A stretch of 17,977 nt of DNA from Bdellovibrio sp. CG10_big_fil_rev_8_21_14_0_10_47_8 (GTDB lineage: Bacteria; Bdellovibrionota; Bdellovibrionia; Bdellovibrionales; Bdellovibrionaceae): assembly GCA_002773975.1 (NCBI GenBank), contig PEZR01000116.1, positions 1 through 17,977 on the forward strand, given 5' to 3'. The notes beneath the pieces are model-generated. The model was not told where the DNA came from, made no database searches, and saw only the letters and a list, made by a program, of their open reading frames with translations. A program made the position numbers and the translations under genes. This document shows positions 1-6,772 of this stretch, one piece after another; the stretch's first letter is position 1, and the number at the start of each line of letters is the position of its first letter.

Positions 1-838
1 TTGCGCAGCCATATTTTTTCTTTAAGTCTTCAGCCGCGATTTGAGGCGTTCGCAGGCCGATGGCAATATCATGAGTAAAATGCTGACCACCCACCGGAAT
101 GACCGAAATATGGGCGACGCTGCCATTCATAAAATAGACCGAGTTACAAGAACCCGCGCCCATGTCCACCACACAAACACCCAGGGTTCTTTCATCCTGA
201 GAAAGCACCGCCATTGAAGAGGCCAATTGATCCAAGACCAAACCGGAAACCTTCAAGCCTGCTTTTTCGATGCATTTCAGATTGTTGGCAATCGCGGTCT
301 GTCCACCGGTCACAATATGAACACTGGCCTCCAAGCGAATCCCCGACATTCCAATCGGATCGAGGATACCATCTTGCCCATCCACCTTATACTCTCTGGG
401 AATAACATGAAGAACCGTGCGGTCCGTTGGCACCGCAACTGCTTTTGCGGCTTCGATCACTCTCTCGACATCAGAAGTAGCCACTTCTTTGTTCTTGATA
501 GCAACCATGCCCTTAGAATCAAAAGATTTGATGTGTGAACCAGAAACGCCCACCCACACTTCTTCGATGCGGTAACCCGACATCAGCTCGGCTTCTTCGC
601 GGGCTTTGCGAATAGATTCGGTGGTCGCTTCGATGTTGACAACAACGCCTTGGCGAATGCCTGTGTTGGGAGCTGTTCCCACGCCCACGACTTCTATTCT
701 TGATTCATCTCCGTCGGCTTGAGCGTTGACAGTGGCAATCACGAGAGTGACTTTGGAAGAGCCAATATCAAGGCCGGCGATAACTAATGCTTTCGAACTC
801 TTTCCATTTGAGTTCTTCATATTCGTATTATTCATCAT
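1..838 (-). CDS. ftsA: Cell division protein FtsA, N-terminal part (cut by window edge)
   Basis: Actin-like ATPase that tethers FtsZ to the inner membrane and recruits late divisome proteins. I translated the minus strand by hand: after a short polar N-terminus comes the nucleotide-binding phosphate-1 motif GLDIGSSKV, then a region rich in IRQGVVVNIE, VWVGVSGSHI and VHIVTGG segments typical of FtsA (including its 1C/SHS2 insertion), and a second phosphate motif around VVDMGAGSCN. About 279 codons are present; the rest, with the second half of the ATPase and the membrane-binding amphipathic helix, lies beyond position 1. Two consecutive ATG codons (838 and 835) could start it. An in-frame TGA lies just upstream, so the start cannot be earlier; ATG 838 has a GGATGAG SD-like stretch five bases ahead. 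ATG 820 is a weaker option. It follows ftsQ by 62 nt, and ftsZ is expected next on the left. Identity is firm; exact start is not. Confidence 0.95.
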   Translation of the reverse strand, partial: MMNNTNMKNSNGKSSKALVIAGLDIGSSKVTLVIATVNAQADGDESRIEVVGVGTAPNTGIRQGVVVNIEATTESIRKAREEAELMSGYRIEEVWVGVSGSHIKSFDSKGMVAIKNKEVATSDVERVIEAAKAVAVPTDRTVLHVIPREYKVDGQDGILDPIGMSGIRLEASVHIVTGGQTAIANNLKCIEKAGLKVSGLVLDQLASSMAVLSQDERTLGVCVVDMGAGSCNSVYFMNGSVAHISVIPVGGQHFTHDIAIGLRTPQIAAEDLKKKYGCA

Positions 839-839
839 C

Positions 840-866
840 CTGACTCATCCATAAGTTTTTAGTCAG
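840..866 (-). promoter_or_regulatory. Possible hairpin at the ftsA start
   Basis: On the minus strand CTGACT (866-861) can pair with AGTCAG (845-840), a 6-bp perfect stem with a 15-nt loop. It ends one base before the first ftsA ATG and includes part of the SD-like GGATGAG. Such a structure could limit ribosome access and tune the FtsA level. The pairing is seen in the sequence; the role is inference. Confidence 0.35.
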
Positions 867-876
867 TTACTACACC

Positions 877-888
877 GGACATATGTCC
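877..888. repeat. 12-bp perfect palindrome in the ftsQ-ftsA gap
   Basis: GGACATATGTCC is a perfect palindrome, followed by TT and another GGAC (891-894), so GTCC-TT-GGAC forms a second overlapping dyad. It lies in the 62-nt gap between the ftsQ stop and the ftsA start. It could be a protein binding site or part of an RNA stem in the ftsQA message; neither can be decided from sequence. Confidence 0.4.
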
Positions 889-900
889 TTGGACTTAAGC

Positions 901-1644
901 TTAGGGACCCTTACGCAGCCTGACAAGGACTTTTTTTGATAGGTTAGCATCAATGACGCGCGCTTCTAACTGGCGACTTTCCATGTACTCGATGACCTGA
1001 GAAACCCTTGCGGCTCGCAAAGACACCTGCCCATCGCCAATTTTTACTTTCATTCCGGACTGAATCAATGTTGCCCAAAATCCCTCTTTGGAATCATATC
1101 GAAGTTCCGAAATTGTTTTCCGACTGAATCTTCCTTCGTCAGGAATTTCAGAAATCGTCGTCACTGCTTTTTTTCTCATCTCCACATTTTTCTCGAAAAC
1201 ATCACCCGCTAAAAGAGAAACATCCGGCGCTTCACCGGCAGCCACGGGTTGCAAAAAACTGCCATCCTCAACAATCGGCAAAAGCTTTCCGTTTTGACTC
1301 ACAAAAAGAAGCTTCACTTCTCTCGGTAAAATTCGAACACTCAATTGATGGGGCCAACGGCGAGACAGTGAGCTTCCTTGAATCCAACGCATTTTTTTAA
1401 CTTTTTCAGAGACCTCTGGCAGATCAAGGCTCCACAAAGAAGTTCCGCGATAGGTCTCCAACTCTTTATTGAGATCCGCGAGCAAGGGTTTTAAAAAATT
1501 TGATCCCTGATCATTGCCTTCCACGGCCAACTCAATCTGCTGTAAATTAAAAAACCCTCGTTCATTCAACCAATAGAGCACTCCAACAACAAAAGTTGGA
1601 ATGACCACCAAACTCATAAATATTTTAAACAAAGTTTTTTTCAT
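901..1644 (-). CDS. ftsQ: Cell division protein FtsQ
   Basis: Bitopic inner-membrane divisome protein that bridges FtsL/FtsB to early division proteins and acts in the periplasm. The 247-residue product has a short basic cytoplasmic start (MKK), one membrane helix at about residues 6-26, then FNLQQIELAVEGN, the opening strand of a POTRA domain (about 32-100) with the typical IQGSSLSRRWPHQLSVRI signature, and a beta domain to about residue 240 (IGDGQVSLRAARVSQVIEYM, VIDANLSKKVLVRL). Length fits the family. ATG 1644 is preceded by GAAGGA (1650-1655) at six-base spacing. Unlike the usual layout it does not directly follow murB or ddl: a plus-strand protease gene separates it from murB, so ftsQ and ftsA probably rely on a promoter in 1645-1861. 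Identification rests on fold-level features and position, both strong. Confidence 0.92.
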   Translation of the reverse strand: MKKTLFKIFMSLVVIPTFVVGVLYWLNERGFFNLQQIELAVEGNDQGSNFLKPLLADLNKELETYRGTSLWSLDLPEVSEKVKKMRWIQGSSLSRRWPHQLSVRILPREVKLLFVSQNGKLLPIVEDGSFLQPVAAGEAPDVSLLAGDVFEKNVEMRKKAVTTISEIPDEGRFSRKTISELRYDSKEGFWATLIQSGMKVKIGDGQVSLRAARVSQVIEYMESRQLEARVIDANLSKKVLVRLRKGP

Positions 1645-1666
1645 TCGCGTCCTTCATATGATCTTA

Positions 1667-1699
1667 CGCAAGTTCTGGGGCCCACGGAACAAACTTGCG
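1667..1699. repeat. Inverted repeat CGCAAGTT-N17-AACTTGCG upstream of ftsQ
   Basis: Perfect 8-bp arms at 1667-1674 and 1692-1699 flank a 17-nt loop that itself contains the near-palindrome TGGGGCCCA. It lies 23 nt upstream of the ftsQ start codon. It could be an operator, or a stem in the ftsQ leader RNA. The arms are directly seen; the function is unknown. Confidence 0.45.
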
Positions 1700-1727
1700 A
1701 TACAGCCCCAGACCTAGGGACAGGTCC

Positions 1728-1759
1728 AGACCACCAAGCCTTCTTCTTCTGGTCTTTTT
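1728..1759 (+). terminator. Weak terminator-like hairpin with T5 tract
   Basis: AGACCA (1728-1733) pairs with TGGTCT (1750-1755), and the stem runs into TTTTT (1755-1759). The stem is only 6 bp and the loop 16 nt, so it would be a poor intrinsic terminator. If real it would stop rightward antisense transcription coming from the ftsQ side before the protease gene. Confidence 0.2.
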
Positions 1760-1849
1760 GCAAAATGCAGCGAGAGAATCGAAACACAAACCAGGGTGCG
1801 CCGTCATTTAAACGAACGTTGCGACCTGAATATCAATGGCCCATGAAGC

Positions 1850-1855
1850 AGGAGG
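1850..1855 (+). promoter_or_regulatory. Strong Shine-Dalgarno that sets the protease GTG start
   Basis: AGGAGG lies six bases before GTG 1862. The spacing is ideal and places translation exactly at the start of a signal peptide, so GTG is chosen over any later ATG. Confidence 0.85.
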
Positions 1856-1861
1856 GAAACT

Positions 1862-3388
1862 GTGAATCGAATTTTAATTTTGGTAGTGTTGGCGCTACTG
1901 CAAATCAATGTTCTGGCGGCAGAACAAAGAATCAATATCCAGGTTTTAAATGAGAAATTACAAAATCAAGGGGCGACCTGGTACGCCAAGGATAACTGGC
2001 TCAATCAGCTACCCAAGGAAGACCTTCAACGAATGATGGGTCTGCGCGAAACTCCAGCCCAAGACGCGGAGTTTGTTGTTCCCGAATCCAGCATCAAAAC
2101 CAAAGGAAACTTACCCACTGTTCACGACTGGCGAGATTACAGAGGGCAAAACTGGGTAAGCCCCATGCTCAACCAAGCCAATTGTGGAAGTTGCGTAGCC
2201 TTTGCTTCGATTGGAGTTCTGGAAACCCAGGTTAATATTTCGTCTCTCATACCGCAACTCAACCGACGTCTGTCACCTCAATTTCTATTCTCCTGCGGTG
2301 GTGGCGCCTGCAATTGGGGCTGGATGCCCGAATCAGCATCTCGCTTTCTCATGAAAAAAGGCACCACGGATGAGGCTTGCTTACCGTACACCTCCGGAGC
2401 TACCGGCAATGATGTCTCTTGCAAAGCAGCTTGTTCCGATTCTTCCCAGCGCAGTCAAAAAATTGCCGGCTACACGACGCCGTCCCGCTCCGCGCGCAAT
2501 ATCACGGCGGTCAAACAGGCATTGCTCAAGGGGCCGGTGATGACAACTCTGACCGTGTATTCTGATTTTATTACATACGGCGGTGGCGTCTATAAACGTT
2601 CATCCAAAGAAGCCCTCGGTGGCCATGCTGTTTCTATTGTTGGATATGATGACTCAAAAAATGCCTGGATCATCCGAAACAGCTGGAGCGAGGACTGGGG
2701 TGATCATGGCTTCGGATATGTGGACTATGATGACGACTCCGGGATTTCAGATTCGACATGGTTGTTTAATGTCCCGGCAATCGATGGATATGTTTCTACG
2801 ATCAACCCCCATAGCTATTCTTACATGACCGGAGTAACTCAATTTGACGGCACCTCGAGCTACGCAAAAACAGACAGTTTGCAATTCAATGTCTATGGAG
2901 ACAGCGGAAAAATTTCAGCGACCCAGAGCTGCCGCAGCTCTCAGTGCTCAGCCCAAGTCGACACAACCCAGTTGTCCGATGGTCGATATGAAATTGAAAC
3001 CTTGGCTTTGAATTCTGCAGGAAATGAGATTGCGCGATCTTCACGAGATTTTTTCTATGTGATCAATTCAGAACCGAATATGTCTTTGTCTTTCAAGGGT
3101 GCTCAAGGAGTTGACTTGAGCAAACCTCTGAAGGGCCGAGTGGAATTTGATATCGTCGCAGAGTCTTCTCCGGTTCCGATGAGCTCTCTTGAGTTCCACA
3201 TTGTCGATATCAATGGGAAGGAAAATATTCGGCACTCGGACATTGTCCTGAGCAAAATGACCCTGGGCTGGAGAACTCCACTGGTTCCCAACGGCACTTA
3301 TACTATCTATCTGACTGGAAAAATTTCTGCTGACGGATTCGAACGCACTGTTGAATCTGCTCAGTACAGTATTGAAGTTAAAAACTAA
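1862..3388 (+). CDS. Secreted papain-family (C1A) cysteine protease with C-terminal beta domains
   Basis: 508-residue predicted exported endopeptidase. Residues 1-19/20 form a signal peptide (hydrophobic core ILILVVLALL, cleavage near VLA/A). Residues 22-65 resemble the short propeptide of cathepsin B-type enzymes (a TTW-like ATW motif, then NW..L and L..MMG). The mature domain, about 84-305, shows the papain motif with oxyanion Gln105, CGSC and nucleophile Cys111, His255 in GGHAVSIVGYD, and Asn273 in RNSWSEDWGDHGFGY. Several further cysteines (145, 150, 173, 187, 191) suggest disulfides. Residues 310-508 are beta-rich with two probable Ig-like repeats, perhaps for binding substrate or surface. 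The gene is antisense within the dcw cluster, between ftsQ and murB, with only 13 nt to the murB stop. All catalytic residues are intact. Its substrate, and any link to cell wall or predation, are unknown. Confidence 0.9.
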   Translation: MNRILILVVLALLQINVLAAEQRINIQVLNEKLQNQGATWYAKDNWLNQLPKEDLQRMMGLRETPAQDAEFVVPESSIKTKGNLPTVHDWRDYRGQNWVSPMLNQANCGSCVAFASIGVLETQVNISSLIPQLNRRLSPQFLFSCGGGACNWGWMPESASRFLMKKGTTDEACLPYTSGATGNDVSCKAACSDSSQRSQKIAGYTTPSRSARNITAVKQALLKGPVMTTLTVYSDFITYGGGVYKRSSKEALGGHAVSIVGYDDSKNAWIIRNSWSEDWGDHGFGYVDYDDDSGISDSTWLFNVPAIDGYVSTINPHSYSYMTGVTQFDGTSSYAKTDSLQFNVYGDSGKISATQSCRSSQCSAQVDTTQLSDGRYEIETLALNSAGNEIARSSRDFFYVINSEPNMSLSFKGAQGVDLSKPLKGRVEFDIVAESSPVPMSSLEFHIVDINGKENIRHSDIVLSKMTLGWRTPLVPNGTYTIYLTGKISADGFERTVESAQYSIEVKN

Positions 3389-3389
3389 G

Positions 3390-3408
3390 GCTTTGATTTA
3401 ATCAGAGC
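3390..3408. repeat. Small dyad at the protease/murB convergence
   Basis: GCTTTGAT and ATCAGAGC form an 8-bp stem (one G-T pair) with a 3-base loop. It covers the murB stop codon. Neither strand has a T tract after it, so it is not a standard intrinsic terminator. It is nevertheless the only structure in the 13-nt gap between the two convergent genes. Confidence 0.3.
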
Positions 3409-4298
3409 GACTCTTCACGGGGCAATCGAACGACTTCGGTCTTAAGTTCGATGCCCCTTTTTTCTCTGACCGTCTTCTGTACATGTTGAATCACTTGCCA
3501 AATGTCACTGGATTTGGCTGTTCCCCGATTGACGATAAAATTAGCGTGTTTCATCGAGACCTGCGCATCTCCGATTTGAAAACCTTTGAGCCCGCAAGAA
3601 TCAATTAACTGGGCAGCCTTGTGCCCCTCTGGGTTCACAAATACGGATCCACAACTGGGCTGATCCAAAGGTTGTTTTGATAGTCGGACTTTGTTGGCCG
3701 TTTTTACTTGGTCCAAAATGGAAGGATCAGGGATCAAGGGCCAAACCAGGCCAACTCGAACAATGACCCCCGGCTCCCATCCCTGAGTATGGCGATAAGA
3801 CCACCGCAAATCCTGACACAAAAAACGATCAATATGTCCGTCAGGCCTCATCACCTCGACCCATTCAGTGATCTCAACAAACTCTCGGGGTGAAAAAGAT
3901 TCGGCGACACCAGCATTCATCACAATTCCGCCACCCACATCCCCCGGAAGTCCTGCCAAAAAAAGAGCCGGAGCCAATTGATGTTTCAAAAAAATCTTTA
4001 AAAGTTCGGACTTGCTCGTTCCACTCAGGGCGGTGATTCGCAATGCTCCCTCGTCAGTCTTAACTTCAGTCCCGGTCATTTTTTTAAGGCAAATCACCAG
4101 GCCCTGAAGACCTTTGTCAGACACCAAAACATTACTGCCACCGCCAAGCAGGGTGACTTCTTGTCGGCTGTCCGTGGCCCACTTGAGAGCCTCACGAAGA
4201 TCCTCAATATTTTCTGGCAATACAAAAAACTGTGCTGGTCCGCCCACCAACCAAGAAGTGTAGGGGGCCAAAAGAACATCTTCTTGAATCGAGATCAT
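3402..4298 (-). CDS. murB: UDP-N-acetylenolpyruvoylglucosamine reductase MurB
   Basis: FAD enzyme that uses NADPH to reduce UDP-GlcNAc-enolpyruvate to UDP-MurNAc, the second committed step of peptidoglycan precursor synthesis, in the cytosol. The 298-residue protein has the FAD-binding LLGGGSNVLVSD (50-61), GLPGDVGGGIVMNAG (116-130), the SYR motif with Arg169, the proton donor Ser218 in SCGSVFVNP, and Glu288 in LKTEVVRL. The short length and motif order fit the type II MurB group rather than the longer E. coli form. Its ATG overlaps the murC stop as ATGA (4295-4298), indicating translational coupling. It is the last gene of the mur block; a convergent protease follows immediately with no clear terminator between. 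Confidence 0.97.
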   Translation of the reverse strand: MISIQEDVLLAPYTSWLVGGPAQFFVLPENIEDLREALKWATDSRQEVTLLGGGSNVLVSDKGLQGLVICLKKMTGTEVKTDEGALRITALSGTSKSELLKIFLKHQLAPALFLAGLPGDVGGGIVMNAGVAESFSPREFVEITEWVEVMRPDGHIDRFLCQDLRWSYRHTQGWEPGVIVRVGLVWPLIPDPSILDQVKTANKVRLSKQPLDQPSCGSVFVNPEGHKAAQLIDSCGLKGFQIGDAQVSMKHANFIVNRGTAKSSDIWQVIQHVQKTVREKRGIELKTEVVRLPREESL

Positions 4299-5653
4299 TT
4301 GAGCATTTCCAAAACCTGGGTTCCGATTTTCCAGCCATCTCCAGCCCCCAGAGTCACAAATACATCACCGCTTTTTAGTTCGGAAAAAATCTGTTGGGCG
4401 ATCTCAGGCCCCTTCGGCAGATAAATACAATGCTCATGTTTAATCTCTTTGGCCAAACGCTGAGAATCGATTCCCTCGATGGGAGCTTCTCCTGCGGGAT
4501 AAACGTCGGTTAAAAAAAGCTGATCGCACTGGGAAAAACATGCTGTAAAATCATGCCAGCAACTTTGTGTTCGACTAAAACGATGAGGTTGAAACAGAAC
4601 AACCAACCGACGGTCTGGAAATTTCTCACGAAATCCCTGAAGCGCCGCACGGACTTCGGTTGGATGATGGGCATAATCATCATAAATGCGAATCTTATTT
4701 CGTTCGCCCTTGAAATGAAAGCGTCGATCAACGCCCTCAAATTGGGCCAAGCCCTGCTTGCAGGCCTCAAATGTAAATCCCGCTTGCAAACCAGCCCCAA
4801 TGGCGGCGACTGCATTCAAAGCATTGTGCGCCCCTGGAACCTTCAGATCAAACTCACCCAGCTTCTTGCGACCTGTTTGAGTGTTCTCGAAGAGTTCATA
4901 TTTGCCCTTTTGCCCTTTGACCACCAGGTCATTTTTGTCATCAAAACCATAGAACAAAATGCGTTTTGGAAAAGAACTAAAAACCTCTCGCACCTGAGGA
5001 TCATCACCACAAACAATACAGATCCCATAAAACGGAATTTTCTGAGCAAACTTAAAAAACGCCTTCTGCAGATTTTCAAAACTTTTATAATAATCCAAAT
5101 GATCAGAATCAATATTGGTGATCACAGAAATCTCTGGGGACAATTTTGAAAAACTCCCGTCACTCTCGTCAGCCTCGGCCACAATCCACTCGCCATCGCC
5201 CAATAAAGCTGTGGATTGGATCAAATCAAAACGCCCCCCGATCACAATCGTTGGTCGTGCTTTTGCTTGCAAAAAAATCGCCGCTGTCATCGAGGTCGTG
5301 GTTGTTTTTCCATGGGTACCAGCAATAGCAACACCCCTTTTTAACCGCATAATTTCCGCTAAAGCTTCTGCACGAGGAATCAAAGGAATTTTTTGAGCTC
5401 GGGCCTGCTGAATTTCAGGATTGCTGTCTTGAACAGCACTGGAAAAAACAACAACATCCGCGTTGCCAACATTTTCTGCGCGGTGACCACGATAAACCTG
5501 AACACCGACTTTTTTGAGATGTTCAGTGTTGTCGTTCTCCCCCAGATCGCTGCCGGAGACTTGGGCTCCCATATTGTGAAGAAGCTCAGCCAGCCCGCAC
5601 ATCCCGATGCCACCAATACCCACGAAATGAAATTTGGATTTTTGTAACTGCAT
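4295..5653 (-). CDS. murC: UDP-N-acetylmuramate--L-alanine ligase MurC
   Basis: Cytosolic ATP-dependent ligase that adds the first stem-peptide residue, L-alanine, to UDP-MurNAc. The 452-residue product has the N-terminal UDP-binding Rossmann motif FVGIGGIGMCGLAE (10-23), the ATP P-loop GTHGKTTTT (112-120), ADESDGSF (161-168), TNIDSDHLDYY (179-189), and the MurC signatures DDYAHHPTEV (325-334) and FQPHRFSRT (354-362), with LGAGD near the end. HHPTEV separates it from MurD, MurE and MurF. Full length. ATG 5653 has AGAGGA about eight bases upstream. It starts 23 nt after murG and shares an ATGA overlap with murB. Confidence 0.98.
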   Translation of the reverse strand: MQLQKSKFHFVGIGGIGMCGLAELLHNMGAQVSGSDLGENDNTEHLKKVGVQVYRGHRAENVGNADVVVFSSAVQDSNPEIQQARAQKIPLIPRAEALAEIMRLKRGVAIAGTHGKTTTTSMTAAIFLQAKARPTIVIGGRFDLIQSTALLGDGEWIVAEADESDGSFSKLSPEISVITNIDSDHLDYYKSFENLQKAFFKFAQKIPFYGICIVCGDDPQVREVFSSFPKRILFYGFDDKNDLVVKGQKGKYELFENTQTGRKKLGEFDLKVPGAHNALNAVAAIGAGLQAGFTFEACKQGLAQFEGVDRRFHFKGERNKIRIYDDYAHHPTEVRAALQGFREKFPDRRLVVLFQPHRFSRTQSCWHDFTACFSQCDQLFLTDVYPAGEAPIEGIDSQRLAKEIKHEHCIYLPKGPEIAQQIFSELKSGDVFVTLGAGDGWKIGTQVLEMLK

Positions 5654-5676
5654 GATTTGATCCTCTGCGCAAGACT

Positions 5677-6765
5677 CTAGCGCGCTAAAAGAGCTTTCGC
5701 AATCTCTTCGGCAGCCTGTGGACGAAAGAATTTTCGAATATTTTTCTTCAACTTTTCCCTCTCGTCGGGGTTTTGCCGAAGACTCTGAATTTCTGCCACC
5801 AATCGATCCGGGGTTAAATCCCTTTGTAAAATCATATGTGCGGCCTCTGATTGGACCAAAACCTGAGCATTTTTTTCCTGATGCCCGTCCGCCGCCGGCA
5901 AAGGAATTACAATGGCCGGCAATCCGAATGCCGCGAGCTCGTTCATTGTGCTAGCTCCACCTCGACACAGCACCAAATCGGCCCACAAATAGTACTGGGG
6001 CATATCATAAATGAATTCTTTGATCTCCACGGTGGATTCGTGACCTTGGTAGCGCGTCAAAAAATCCTGATAATCGATACTTCCCGTCTGATGCACCACT
6101 TTCAAATTTTTCGTCCACTCGTGTTTTGTCAAAATGGCTTCGCAAAGTGTTCGTCCAATGGCTCTGGAACCCTGACTGCCTCCGTAGTGTAAAAGATGAA
6201 ATTCACCGTTCGTTTCAGACGATCTCTTCTGGCTGCCCCCGGCAGACTGTCCAAGCTGATGACGAACCGGAACACCAACCACTTGATAGTTGCGACAGTG
6301 CAGATAAGCCTTGGCTTCTTCAAAAACCAAAAAACATTGATGGACGAAACGTGACAGCCATCTGTTGGCCATTCCTGGATATGCGTTGGCCTCCCAAATG
6401 GCTGAGCGAAAACCCAAAAGCGTGGCTGCCAAAACAAAAGGCCCCGAAGCATATCCCCCAACCCCTAAGACAAAGGACGGACGATACTTCAACAAAAGAA
6501 AAACAGACTGAAAAAATCCCAGAGGCAGCTTTAACAAACTGATCAACTTGGTTAGCGGCGCTCCGGAAAAATTCAATTTTCCGCCTTCAATCAAAAAAAG
6601 AGGAAGATTTTCTTTGCCTAAAATTTTCGATTCCAAACCAGAACGAGTGCCAACAAAAAAAACCTCGACAGAAGGTTCTATCTCTTGCAGGGCGCGGGCC
6701 ACCGCGATTCCAGGATAAATGTGACCACCGGTTCCACCACCAGCAATCATAATCACTTTTTTCAT
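5677..6765 (-). CDS. murG: Lipid II synthase MurG (GT28 GlcNAc transferase)
   Basis: Peripheral inner-membrane GT-B glycosyltransferase that transfers GlcNAc from UDP-GlcNAc to lipid I, giving lipid II. The 362-residue protein has the N-terminal G-loop GGGTGGH (9-15), a second G-loop GVGGYASGP (101-109), GGSQGS (195-200), Glu276 in the donor-binding loop that starts at RGGASTMNEL, and DGHQEKNA (293-300), which binds the sugar. The motif usually written HEQNAVPG reads WEANAYPG (124-131), so the usual His and Gln are Trp and Ala. Length is normal. The gap to ftsW is only 7 nt and the SD is poor (AACAAGA), so translation is probably coupled to ftsW. ATG 6765 is the first in-frame start. Confidence 0.97.
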   Translation of the reverse strand: MKKVIMIAGGGTGGHIYPGIAVARALQEIEPSVEVFFVGTRSGLESKILGKENLPLFLIEGGKLNFSGAPLTKLISLLKLPLGFFQSVFLLLKYRPSFVLGVGGYASGPFVLAATLLGFRSAIWEANAYPGMANRWLSRFVHQCFLVFEEAKAYLHCRNYQVVGVPVRHQLGQSAGGSQKRSSETNGEFHLLHYGGSQGSRAIGRTLCEAILTKHEWTKNLKVVHQTGSIDYQDFLTRYQGHESTVEIKEFIYDMPQYYLWADLVLCRGGASTMNELAAFGLPAIVIPLPAADGHQEKNAQVLVQSEAAHMILQRDLTPDRLVAEIQSLRQNPDEREKLKKNIRKFFRPQAAEEIAKALLAR

Positions 6766-6772
6766 TCTTGTT

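Larger units (their letters stand above)
1645..1861. other. 217-nt divergent intergenic region, ftsQ / cysteine protease
   Basis: No gene is visible here. The region must hold the start signals for leftward ftsQ-ftsA and for the rightward protease. I found no -35/-10 pair that convinces me for either direction; TAAGAT (minus strand, near 1661-1666) is a possible -10 for ftsQ but lacks a good -35. The left half is full of dyads: CGCAAGTT/AACTTGCG, GACCT/AGGTC and GGTC-CA-GACC, listed separately where clear. Confidence 0.6.

Noticed and set aside
214..538. Two plus-strand open frames near the left edge
   Set aside because: They are antisense to ftsA, which reads continuously on the minus strand with clear actin-fold motifs.
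3390..3408. Bidirectional intrinsic terminator between the protease and murB
   Set aside because: The stem is short with a G-T pair and a 3-base loop, and no T tract follows on either strand.
4553..5149. Plus-strand open frame of 198 codons
   Set aside because: Antisense to murC, whose reading frame is intact and conserved; the translation looks non-protein-like.
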